A stretch of DNA of 5,241 nucleotides from Clostridia bacterium (GCA_017452035.1 JAFTNE010000071.1:1-5241), one strand, 5' to 3'; shown: positions 1-5,206, counted from the first letter of the stretch. The notes: generated by a model from the sequence alone, not told the origin. Made by a program: numbers and translations.

Positions 1-233
1 CCCATTTCGTTGGCAATGATGTGCGCCAAAGTGGTTTTGCCCAGTCCTGGAGGACCGTACAAAAGTACGTGGTCCAAACTTTCGCCACGTGCAAGTGCTG
101 CTTTTATATAGACGGACATATTTTGCTTTACCTTGTCTTGACCAACATAGTCATCAAAGGTTTTGGGGCGAAGGATGTTTTCCGTATCACGTTCGTGTTC
201 CGTCAAAGTGCTTGTAAAAAATTGTTGTTCCAT
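1..233 (-). CDS. ruvB: Holliday junction branch migration ATPase RuvB, N-terminal part (cut by window edge)
   Basis: RuvB is the AAA+ hexameric motor that, with RuvA, drives branch migration of Holliday junctions in the cytoplasm. The visible 77 codons read leftward from an ATG at 231-233. They show the family's opening hallmarks: [12 protein letters not shown] (residues 21-32), then [20 protein letters not shown] (residues 53-72) with the Walker A P-loop GPPGLGKT at 60-67 and IIANEMG running off the edge. A ribosome site, AGGAT (241-245), sits 7 nt before the ATG and supports this start. Walker B, the sensor motifs and the winged-helix DNA-binding domain lie outside the window. It follows ruvC and ruvA on the same strand but is separated from ruvA by an unusually long 195-bp gap containing a hairpin element. 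I saw no convincing separate promoter, so I infer it belongs to the ruvCAB transcript. The identity is very secure, although only about a quarter of the protein is visible. Confidence 0.96.
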   Translation of the reverse strand, partial: MEQQFFTSTLTEHERDTENILRPKTFDDYVGQDKVKQNMSVYIKAALARGESLDHVLLYGPPGLGKTTLAHIIANEM

Positions 234-268
234 AGTTGTTATCCTAGTTAAATACACAAAAGTAATTG

Positions 269-375
269 CAAAATATAGGTTGTATTGGTTTGTAGGGGAG
301 GATACCATCCTTCCGTAAGACGTAGCCAAAGGCATTATGCTGGCGAATACTATTCGCCACTACGACAAAATATAG
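269..375. repeat. 10-bp direct repeats flanking the hairpin element
   Basis: CAAAATATAG occurs twice in direct orientation, at 269-278 and 366-375, exactly bracketing the 87 bp that hold the two GTAG hairpins. The arrangement looks like a target-site duplication around an inserted palindromic element. The repeat is AT-rich, so chance is not excluded, and the element's ends are not obvious terminal inverted repeats. The left copy is 13 bp from the first GTAG, while the right copy is only 2 bp from the second. Confidence 0.5.
292..363. repeat. REP/BIME-like inverted pair of GTAG-footed hairpins between ruvA and ruvB
   Basis: Two short palindromes face each other. On the plus strand, GTAG (292-295) is followed directly by an 8-bp stem (296-303 with 307-314, 3-nt loop, one G-T pair). 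On the minus strand, GTAG (363-360) is followed directly by a perfect 8-bp stem TGGCGAAT/ATTCGCCA (359-352 with 348-341, 3-nt loop). A GTAG foot abutting a hairpin, arranged as an inverted pair, is the known architecture of REP sequences and BIMEs, which are mobilised by IS200-like RAYT transposases. That class assignment is inference, because no RAYT gene is in view. Related GTAGGGG-headed palindromes are, from memory, common between genes in clostridial genomes. The element would be transcribed within the ruv mRNA and could act as an RNA stability or processing site between ruvA and ruvB. Confidence 0.6.
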
Positions 376-428
376 ACAATTTTGTAGGTTATTTTCATCT
401 AAAGCAACAAGATGTTTAGAAAAAAGCC

Positions 429-1022
429 CTAATTAATACGGAACGCCATATTGATGAGTTCTTCGGTGGTAGTTGCGCCCAGTTTGGATGCAGCTTCCAC
501 AAGTTTTTCGGCATCTTGTTGGCTTTTGCCCAACGAACAAAGCACAGCAATGGCATTTTGCATTTCCTTGGTAAGGGGAGCGTCAAGATGTTTTGCAATG
601 GGGGTATCAATTTGAGATGCATCCACCATAACCTTTTCGCGTAGTTCCAAAACAAGACGTTCGGCCGTCTTTTTGCCAAGTCCCTTAATTTTGGTAAGCA
701 GTTTTGTATCGCCATTGTAGATGGCATAGGCAAGCGAGTTAGAGTCGATACCCGACAAAATTGATTGCGCAACCTTTGGACCCACTCCCGATACGGAAAT
801 GAGGTTTAGAAACATTGTTTTTTCTTCCAAGGTGGAAAAACCATACAGGGAAACGCCGTCTTCACGTACTTGCAAGTAGGTAAATAGCTTTGCGTTTTGA
901 CCTACGGAAATACTTGCAACTGTTGGAGTTGTTGCCAAAATTTCGTAGCCAATGCCGTTTACGTCCACAACAACGGTGCTACCAAAGATGTGGGCAACTT
1001 GGCCACTGATATAGTTAAACAT
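429..1022 (-). CDS. ruvA: Holliday junction branch migration protein RuvA
   Basis: RuvA binds the four-way junction as a tetramer and loads the RuvB motor. The 197-residue length matches the family (about 200). Visible parts in order: an N-terminal OB-fold (about 1-63, starting MFNYISGQVAHIFGSTVVVD and containing VNGIGYEI at 21-28); two helix-hairpin-helix motifs, the first with SGVGPK (78-83) and the second with KGLGKKTAERL (113-123), which contact junction DNA; a linker rich in polar residues (about 131-152); and a C-terminal three-helix RuvB-binding domain (about 153-197, with the AIAVLCSLG helix). The start ATG at 1020-1022 is fixed by a strong ribosome site, AGGGAGG (1030-1036), 7 nt upstream. 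This site overlaps the TAG stop of ruvC, so the genes are only 12 bp apart and probably translationally coupled. The stop is TAG at 429-431. The domain order is complete and nothing looks broken. Confidence 0.98.
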   Translation of the reverse strand: MFNYISGQVAHIFGSTVVVDVNGIGYEILATTPTVASISVGQNAKLFTYLQVREDGVSLYGFSTLEEKTMFLNLISVSGVGPKVAQSILSGIDSNSLAYAIYNGDTKLLTKIKGLGKKTAERLVLELREKVMVDASQIDTPIAKHLDAPLTKEMQNAIAVLCSLGKSQQDAEKLVEAASKLGATTTEELINMAFRIN

Positions 1023-1034
1023 ATTTTTGCCTCC

Positions 1035-1541
1035 CTACTGAATGGAAAATTTGTCGCGCAGACCACCCGTTTGGACGTGTGTCAACGCCACTGCCAAAGC
1101 GTCAGCTGCGTCATCCGGCTTGGGAACTTTGGCAAGGTTGAGGTAAATGCGAACCATTTCTTGAATTTGCTTTTTGTCGGCACGGCCATAACCTGTCATT
1201 GCTTGCTTTATTTGCAATGGGGTGTACTCAAACAGGCATCCACATGCATGCACAGCAGCAAGCAAAATTACCCCTCTTGCGTGGGCAACGTTGATACCCG
1301 TTGTGATGTTGGTATTGAAAAACAACTCCTCGGCGGCAATTTCGTCTGGATGATACTTTTCAATAAGCTCCGTTACGCCCTTGTAAATCATGGCAAGGCG
1401 TGTGGGAAAACTTTCGTGTTTGGGGGTGTTGATAACGCCGTAGTCTACCACCTGTTTGTTGTTTACGCCGTCGTAGTCGATAACGCCATAGCCAACAATG
1501 GCAAGACCAGGGTCAAAGCCGATAACTCTTTTCATTTGCAT
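1035..1541 (-). CDS. ruvC: Crossover junction endodeoxyribonuclease RuvC
   Basis: RuvC is the metal-dependent dimeric nuclease that cuts Holliday junctions symmetrically after RuvAB migration. The 168-residue protein has an RNase H-like fold. The four catalytic acidic residues are all present: D10 in VIGFDPGLAIVGYGVI, E71 in the AAEELFF segment, and D144 plus D147 in PDDAADALAVALTH. The basic GYGRADKKQIQEMV stretch (117-130) also matches the family. Two starts are possible. The one given (ATG 1539-1541) uses an AGG at 1547-1549, 5 nt away. An ATG two codons later (1533-1535) would use the second AGG (1543-1545) at 7 nt, and gives the more usual N-terminus MKRVIG. Because the predicted transcript begins only about 10 nt before 1541, the later start is a real alternative. 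It is the first gene of the ruvCAB operon, followed by ruvA at 12 bp. No LexA-type box was seen in the upstream region. Confidence 0.97.
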   Translation of the reverse strand: MQMKRVIGFDPGLAIVGYGVIDYDGVNNKQVVDYGVINTPKHESFPTRLAMIYKGVTELIEKYHPDEIAAEELFFNTNITTGINVAHARGVILLAAVHACGCLFEYTPLQIKQAMTGYGRADKKQIQEMVRIYLNLAKVPKPDDAADALAVALTHVQTGGLRDKFSIQ

Positions 1542-1549
1542 ACCTACCT
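1542..1549 (-). promoter_or_regulatory. Double ribosome binding site AGGTAGGT before ruvC
   Basis: On the minus strand two overlapping-type AGGT cores (AGG at 1547-1549 and at 1543-1545) precede two in-frame ATGs (1539-1541 and 1533-1535). Each AGG is suitably placed for a different ATG, so the start of ruvC cannot be settled from sequence alone. The site lies almost at the predicted 5' end of the transcript. Confidence 0.5.
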
Positions 1550-1557
1550 AATTGTAT

Positions 1558-1586
1558 ATTATACTGCAAGTTAAATGTAAAGTCAA
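1558..1586 (-). promoter_or_regulatory. Sigma-A type promoter of the ruvCAB operon
   Basis: Read on the minus strand, TTGACT (1586-1581) and a perfect TATAAT (1563-1558) are separated by exactly 17 bp. This matches the housekeeping consensus in 11 of 12 hexamer positions. Transcription would start near 1551, leaving a leader of only about 10 nt before the first ruvC ATG. No operator dyad overlaps it, so strong, largely constitutive expression is the simplest reading. Confidence 0.85.
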
Positions 1587-1624
1587 GGTGGCAAATACTG
1601 AAATTTTGGAACAAATGGACTAAA

Positions 1625-1648
1625 TTAGCAAATTATTACTTTTGCTAA
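1625..1648. repeat. Perfect 8-bp inverted repeat in the ruvC/rqcH divergent region
   Basis: TTAGCAAA (1625-1632) and TTTGCTAA (1641-1648) form a perfect dyad around an 8-nt spacer, about 40 bp upstream of the ruvC -35 box. It could be a protein-binding site or a weak hairpin. There is no run of T beside it, so it is not a convincing terminator. Confidence 0.35.
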
Positions 1649-1682
1649 ACGTGCGTTGATAAAAAAGAAACTTTTGGATAGA

Positions 1683-1708
1683 TAAGTACAGCTTGCCCTG
1701 TATACTTA
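1683..1708. repeat. Imperfect dyad in the ruvC/rqcH divergent region
   Basis: TAAGTACAG (1683-1691) pairs with CTG-TA-TACTTA (1698-1708) with a 2-nt bulge and a 6-nt loop. With the inverted repeat at 1625-1648 it is one of the few structured parts of the 217-bp stretch 1587-1803, which otherwise shows no gene with a ribosome site and no recognisable RNA. Its function is unknown. Confidence 0.3.
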
Positions 1709-1803
1709 ATGAAATCATACCATTACAAAACAATCACGTTTGATGGCATAGCAAATAAAAAAACTTTGATGCAATCAATGTTGTACCTAATTTGCCCCAC
1801 CAC

Positions 1804-1832
1804 TTGCAAAATGTTGCAAAATGATGTAAGAT
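1804..1832 (+). promoter_or_regulatory. Candidate promoter of rqcH, with -35 in a tandem 10-bp repeat
   Basis: TTGCAA (1804-1809) and TAAGAT (1827-1832) are spaced by 17 bp, each matching the sigma-A consensus at 4 of 6 positions. The -35 is the start of a perfect tandem repeat of TTGCAAAATG (1804-1813 and 1814-1823) that fills most of the spacer. Transcription would begin near 1839, giving a very short leader before the ATG at 1852. The promoter is only moderately supported, but the repeat is certain. Confidence 0.45.
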
Positions 1833-1838
1833 ATGTTT

Positions 1839-1843
1839 GAGGT
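1839..1843 (+). promoter_or_regulatory. Ribosome binding site that fixes the rqcH start
   Basis: GAGGT lies 8 nt before the ATG at 1852. An in-frame TTG five codons upstream (1837) overlaps this site and so is unlikely to be the start. The ATG also yields the family-typical N-terminus MAFDAL. Confidence 0.8.
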
Positions 1844-1851
1844 ACAACACT

Positions 1852-3555
1852 ATGGCTTTTGATGCATTGAGTTTGTCGGTGCTTGCAGAAGAATTTCGCA
1901 CCTTGCTTGTTGGTGGCAAAATTACAAAAATCTACCAACCAGAGCGTGACGAAATTGTGATGTTTGTATTCAACAAGCAAACACACAAATTGCTTATTTC
2001 TGCAAACGCTGGCGTAAATCGCATACATATCACATCCATGCCAACGGACAACCCCAAGGTTGCCCCCACTTTTTGCATGCTGTTACGTAAGCACATCACA
2101 AACGCAACAATTATCGGTGTTTCCCAAATGCCATACGAGCGCGTGTTGGACTTTGCGTTAACTGTCAGTGACGACCTTGGCTACAAAAAGGATATGCACC
2201 TTGTGTTTGAGCTAACGGGCAAAACGTCCAACATCATTTTGACGGATGGCAACTACGTAATTCTTGACTCCATCAAACACCTTCCACAAGATTTGGATGC
2301 AAAGCGCATCATTATGGCCGGGGCAAAGTACAATTTCTTTTCACCACAGCAAAAAATTGCACCATTTGACCTACCAAGAATACGCGAGTACCTTGAACAC
2401 TGCAACCTACCACTGCGCAAAACTTTGCCCGAAGTGTTGTTGGGTGTAAGCCAAGCAACGGTAAACGAAATACTGTGTGGCATTGACGAAAACGACCACA
2501 CTATCATTAACCACGCCAAGGTTGTTGACCGAATTGCACAGTACAAGGTAAATCTCACACACAAAAAGCCCTGCGTAGTTTTGCGAAACGGCACGCCTAT
2601 TGACGTTTGCCCATTTGACTACCAATCTGTCAAGGGCGAAAGGGCATTTTACCCCACTTTGAACGAGGCTCACGACAGTTACTACTACCTACTCGACCAA
2701 GCTCAACGTTTCAACGACAAGGCAAAATCGGTAACAACGGTGGTAAAAAATGCCATTTCTCGTACGGAAAAGAAACTTTCAGCACAACGCCAAAGTGTAC
2801 TGGATGCTGAAAATCGCGAGCTATTCCGTCAGTATGGCGACTTGATACTTTCCAACATTTGGAAAATTACCCCCAAACAAAAGTCGCTAACCTGCGAAAA
2901 CTACTTTGATAACAACACTGTTACCATTGCGTTGGACGAGCAACTTTCCCCACAACAAAATGCCAACGCCTACTACAAAAAGTATCGAAAACTAAAATCG
3001 GCATACGAACACAATACACTACTTGTGGAAGAAAACACAAAACTGTTGGAATACTTGCAAACCATCAAGCACAACTTGGCTTTTTGCACCGACCAAGATG
3101 ACTTGGCGCAAATACGTCAAGAGTTGGTAGACTTGGGACTTATCAAGGAAAAACGCACCAACAAAAAGCAAGCTGAAATTGCAGTAAAACCACTTTGTTA
3201 TGACATTGACGGCTACCTTGTTTACGTTGGAAAAAACAACTTGCAAAACAACCACGTAACCTTTAAAGTTGCCAAAGCCAACGACATGTGGCTACACACC
3301 CAAAAGATACACTCCTCCCACGTGGTAATTGTAAACGACAAGGGTGGCGTAATACCCGACAAGGTGCTTGTTACTGCTGCTGAAATTTGCGCCTACTACT
3401 CACAAGCGCAAAAGGGTAGCAAAATCCCCGTGGACTACACATTGAAATGCAACCTCAAAAAGCCATCACACGCACCACTTGGATTTGTTGTATACAACAC
3501 CTACTACACCATGCTTGTAGACCCCGATAGACACATCAATTTGTTGAAAAAGTAA
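1852..3555 (+). CDS. rqcH: NFACT-family ribosome quality control protein RqcH (FbpA-like)
   Basis: RqcH binds 50S subunits blocked by peptidyl-tRNA and recruits tRNA-Ala to add C-terminal alanine tails that mark the stalled peptide for degradation. Older annotations call the family fibronectin-binding protein FbpA. The 567 residues match the usual length (about 570). The NFACT-N domain opens with MAFDALSLSVLAEEF and LVGGKITKIYQPERDEIV (19-36). The YER motif (E96-R97) falls where the family has its functionally important D/E-R pair. TGKTSNIILTDG follows. A basic middle region contains two long helical, coiled-coil-like stretches (about 284-330 and 371-410). The C-terminal NFACT-R domain starts near 445 and includes the conserved DMWLHTQKIHSSHVVI segment (W480). 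The C-terminus, MLVDPDRHINLLKK, is basic. It stands alone on the plus strand, divergent from ruvC and convergent with galK. All domains are intact. The name is secure; alanine tailing is inferred from the family. Confidence 0.95.
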   Translation: MAFDALSLSVLAEEFRTLLVGGKITKIYQPERDEIVMFVFNKQTHKLLISANAGVNRIHITSMPTDNPKVAPTFCMLLRKHITNATIIGVSQMPYERVLDFALTVSDDLGYKKDMHLVFELTGKTSNIILTDGNYVILDSIKHLPQDLDAKRIIMAGAKYNFFSPQQKIAPFDLPRIREYLEHCNLPLRKTLPEVLLGVSQATVNEILCGIDENDHTIINHAKVVDRIAQYKVNLTHKKPCVVLRNGTPIDVCPFDYQSVKGERAFYPTLNEAHDSYYYLLDQAQRFNDKAKSVTTVVKNAISRTEKKLSAQRQSVLDAENRELFRQYGDLILSNIWKITPKQKSLTCENYFDNNTVTIALDEQLSPQQNANAYYKKYRKLKSAYEHNTLLVEENTKLLEYLQTIKHNLAFCTDQDDLAQIRQELVDLGLIKEKRTNKKQAEIAVKPLCYDIDGYLVYVGKNNLQNNHVTFKVAKANDMWLHTQKIHSSHVVIVNDKGGVIPDKVLVTAAEICAYYSQAQKGSKIPVDYTLKCNLKKPSHAPLGFVVYNTYYTMLVDPDRHINLLKK

Positions 3556-3574
3556 CAATACGTCTTTGTTATTT

Positions 3575-3620
3575 GTAAATGCATCGATATTTTATGACGC
3601 ATTTGCAAAATTGCATTTAC
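3575..3620. repeat. Long-loop inverted repeat downstream of rqcH with a competing inner stem
   Basis: GTAAATGCA (3575-3583) and TGCATTTAC (3612-3620) are a perfect 9-bp inverted repeat with a 28-nt loop. Inside it GCATTTGC (3599-3606) can pair with 3575-3582 instead (8 pairs, one G-T), so two hairpins are mutually exclusive. It begins 19 bp after the rqcH stop and would be in the rqcH 3' untranslated RNA. There is no U-tract, so it is not a standard intrinsic terminator. A role in RNA 3'-end stability is possible. Confidence 0.4.
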
Positions 3621-3686
3621 ACGTCTATCCCTTTAACGGGAACTTTTAGTTGTACGTCTGTCACTTTGACGGCAATTTTTGGTTAT
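3621..3686. repeat. Two tandem 33-bp repeats downstream of rqcH
   Basis: Units 3621-3653 and 3654-3686 are directly adjacent and match at 26 of 33 positions with no gaps. Both start with ACGTCT and share the core CTTTnACGG and a TTTTnGTT tail. ACGTCT also occurs at 3560, 61 bp before the first unit, but the following bases do not continue the match. Each unit has some self-complementarity (TCCC/GGGA in the first, GTCA/TGAC in the second). No ORF with a ribosome site spans them. The origin (array remnant or regulatory repeat) is unknown. Confidence 0.6.
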
Positions 3687-3725
3687 AATTAACAAATACA
3701 ACTAAATTTTCCATAACAAGCAAAC

Positions 3726-3756
3726 AAAAAGCACACCACGTTGGTGTGCTTTTTTT
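3726..3756. terminator. Bidirectional intrinsic terminator between rqcH and galK
   Basis: A perfect 13-bp stem pairs 3726-3738 with 3742-3754 around a CGT loop. Its GC-containing core is GCACACCA/TGGTGTGC. On the plus strand it ends in seven T (3750-3756). On the minus strand the bases after the stem give TTTTTGTTTG. It can therefore stop rqcH transcription rightward (171 bp after its stop) and galK transcription leftward (12 bp after its stop), as is typical between convergent genes. Confidence 0.93.
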
Positions 3757-3767
3757 ACTGGATAATT

Positions 3768-4991
3768 TTACAGCACTGTTGCGCCGTATTTGCGAGCTTT
3801 CAAAACGTAGGCTGTGTTTTCGCCATACACTTGTTGCATCTTTTGTACAAAGTTGGATGTTTCTTGCGTTGGTACTACTGCCAAAATTGTGCCAGCAAAG
3901 CCACCGCCGTGAACACGACATCCACAGCTTGGGCAAATTTGGCGAGCAAGTGCTATGGCATCTGGGATAACAGTATCGCCAACGCCAACCGAACAATTTT
4001 GCAGTTGGTTTAGACTACTGTCGCCCGACTTGTTTACCATATCAATAAAGGTGGGCATATCGCCATTTTGCAATGCTGTAATGGCAGTTTCCACCACATG
4101 GTTTTCTTCAAAGAAGTGTTTTGCACGTAGGGCAGGACGAAGCCCATACTTTTCCACAATTTGGTCGTACTCGTCAAAGAACTTTTGTTCATCTACCTCA
4201 ATCAACCTATCGCAACCAAGGTGGTTGGCAACAAGGCGCATTTCGTCAGTGATTGCCTTGTAGTGAGCTGTAAGCGTTGCGTGGTTGCCACCCGTGTTGA
4301 TAAGCACAAAGTCGTGTCCAACGGGCAGTGCGTCAATAGGTTTAGCGTCAAAGCCATTGCAAAAATCAATTGTAACCACACCACCAACGGCAATTACACC
4401 TTGGTCAAGCAGTCCACAAGGCTTGCCAAAATACTTGTTTTCGGCAAATTGTCCTGCGCGAGCAATGGTTTCGGCAGAGATATTTCCATCATTGTAAAGA
4501 TGGCTAACAATTGCACCTATCAAGCTTTGGAAACCTGCCGAAGAACTGATACCTACGCCACTTGGCAAGGTGGATTGCAAACTGGCAACAAAACCACCAA
4601 TGTTGTAGCCATGGTCTTTGAGGTATGCCAAAACACCCTTTGCCATGCCAAGAGAACCACCATCAATTTTGTAGATATCTTCAACGTTAAAGGCAATATC
4701 TTGATGGCCTTCGCTTTTGATGCGCACTTTGCCATTGTCGGTAGGCAAAAATGCCGAAAGAATATCAAAACTGATGGCGCATCCAAGCACCTTGCCACCA
4801 TTGTGGTCGGTGTGGTTGCCTACAATTTCAATTCGCCCAGAGGACGTTGCCATATAGCAGTACTTTGCGCCAAATTGCTTTTTGAACTGATAAATCAGTT
4901 GGTCATAGCGCACAATTTGGTCCAACATGGGTTTACCATAAAGGTCTTTTAAAAATGGTCGCACTTGAGTGCCGTTTGTAAACTTGAGCAT
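3768..4991 (-). CDS. galK: Galactokinase-family GHMP sugar kinase
   Basis: This predicted cytoplasmic kinase phosphorylates galactose at C1 with ATP, the first committed step of the Leloir pathway. The 407 residues show the GHMP motifs in order: the sugar-binding signature GRIEIVGNHTDHNGG (52-66, with R53, H60 and D62); the ATP loop LPSGVGISSSAG (142-153); AENKYFGKPCGLLDQG (183-198), with the presumed catalytic base D196; and the third motif GGGFAG (362-367). The residue before the His-Thr-Asp, normally a sugar-contacting Glu in characterised galactokinases, is Asn59. The N-terminus is also about 25 residues longer than in E. coli GalK. I recall both traits from a Clostridia galactokinase subfamily, but the sugar should not be taken as proven. 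The start ATG (4989-4991) has AAGGAA (4999-5004) 7 nt upstream. A small ORF ends 24 bp upstream on the same strand, and a terminator follows the stop. No galT, galE or transporter is in the window. Confidence 0.92.
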   Translation of the reverse strand: MLKFTNGTQVRPFLKDLYGKPMLDQIVRYDQLIYQFKKQFGAKYCYMATSSGRIEIVGNHTDHNGGKVLGCAISFDILSAFLPTDNGKVRIKSEGHQDIAFNVEDIYKIDGGSLGMAKGVLAYLKDHGYNIGGFVASLQSTLPSGVGISSSAGFQSLIGAIVSHLYNDGNISAETIARAGQFAENKYFGKPCGLLDQGVIAVGGVVTIDFCNGFDAKPIDALPVGHDFVLINTGGNHATLTAHYKAITDEMRLVANHLGCDRLIEVDEQKFFDEYDQIVEKYGLRPALRAKHFFEENHVVETAITALQNGDMPTFIDMVNKSGDSSLNQLQNCSVGVGDTVIPDAIALARQICPSCGCRVHGGGFAGTILAVVPTQETSNFVQKMQQVYGENTAYVLKARKYGATVL

Positions 4992-5015
4992 GGGTAAATT
5001 CCTTGTGAGTTTTGA

Positions 5016-5132
5016 TTATCCTACAACAACCTTGCATACATAGTTTGCCACCATATCATCACAAAAAGCAACAACACGTGTAATCAAAAACGCAAATAAC
5101 AAGGTAATTGTAATAGCACTTTTATACATCAT
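5016..5132 (-). CDS. Candidate 38-residue membrane or exported peptide upstream of galK
   Basis: A short ORF of 38 residues, not recognised as any known family. The start ATG (5130-5132) has AAAAGGTG (5137-5144) upstream, with 6 nt between its AGG and the ATG. A second ATG follows directly (5127-5129). The stop is TAA at 5016-5018, 24 bp before galK. The N-terminus carries one Lys (K4), followed by a hydrophobic stretch, AITITLLFAFLITRVVAF (6-23). The tail holds two cysteines (C24, C33), two Asp and one Lys. This fits a single membrane helix, or a signal peptide releasing a roughly 15-residue two-cysteine peptide. VAFC resembles, but does not fit, a lipobox. It appears to share the galK promoter at 5169-5197. 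Alternatives are a leader peptide controlling galK or a chance ORF. The ribosome site, hydrophobic pattern and placement favour real translation, but conservation is untested. Confidence 0.45.
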   Translation of the reverse strand: MMYKSAITITLLFAFLITRVVAFCDDMVANYVCKVVVG

Positions 5133-5168
5133 ATCACACCTTTTAACTTTTGACAATACAGTTTGAGC

Positions 5169-5197
5169 AACATATTTTTTGTTAAGGTGTATGTCAA
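5169..5197 (-). promoter_or_regulatory. Promoter of the small ORF-galK unit
   Basis: On the minus strand a perfect TTGACA (5197-5192) is spaced 17 bp from TATGTT (5174-5169, 4 of 6 matches), with an A-tract in the spacer. Transcription would start near 5162, giving a leader of about 30 nt before the small ORF at 5132. No better promoter was found between the small ORF and galK. Confidence 0.7.
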
Positions 5198-5206
5198 ATG
5201 TTTGAC
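5193..5206. promoter_or_regulatory. Operator-like dyad GTCAAA-TG-TTTGAC between divergent promoters
   Basis: A perfect 6-bp inverted repeat with a 2-bp centre overlaps the -35 boxes of both divergent promoters. Part of the symmetry is inherent in two facing TTGAC boxes, but the arms extend one further base on each side. A third TTTGAC copy lies at 5149-5154, 52 bp (about five helical turns) from the right arm. It could bind a regulator controlling both directions, though no regulator gene is visible. Confidence 0.45.

Noticed and set aside
360..398. 12-codon minus-strand ORF in the ruvA-ruvB gap
   Set aside because: It is too short, has no ribosome site, and its stop is simply the TAG of the GTAG hairpin foot.
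418..431. GGGCTTTTTT directly after the ruvA stop as a terminator
   Set aside because: No stem precedes the T-run on the minus strand, and ruvB follows on the same strand.
897..1574. Long plus-strand ORF antisense to ruvA and ruvC
   Set aside because: It overlaps two secure genes on the other strand, has no family resemblance, and reflects their codon pattern in mirror.
1709..1840. 43-codon plus-strand ORF (MKSYHYKTITFDG...) ending inside the rqcH ribosome site
   Set aside because: No ribosome binding site lies before its ATG, its composition is unremarkable, and it spans the candidate rqcH promoter. The TGAGGT overlap with the rqcH site hints at coupling but is not enough.
1837..1851. TTG start five codons upstream of the rqcH ATG, giving 572 residues
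   Set aside because: The TTG overlaps the GAGGT ribosome site that serves the ATG at 1852, and MAFDAL matches the family N-terminus.
3575..3620. Inverted repeat read as an intrinsic terminator of rqcH
   Set aside because: The stem is AT-rich with a 28-nt loop and no following T-run. A far better terminator lies at 3726-3756.
3621..3686. The tandem repeats as a small CRISPR array
   Set aside because: The units abut with no spacers and there are only two, with 79% identity.
3666..3689. Plus-strand promoter TTGACG...TATAAT in the repeat region, which could make a short RNA ending at the 3756 terminator
   Set aside because: The hexamers are only 12 bp apart, and no usable -35 lies at 16-18 bp from the TATAAT.
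4161..4952. 263-codon plus-strand ORF antisense to galK
   Set aside because: It is a shadow of the well-supported galK, with no recognisable motifs in its translation.
5011..5060. A promoter for galK alone inside the small ORF (GATAAT on the minus strand)
   Set aside because: No -35-like hexamer occurs at 16-18 bp, whereas the promoter at 5169-5197 is much stronger.
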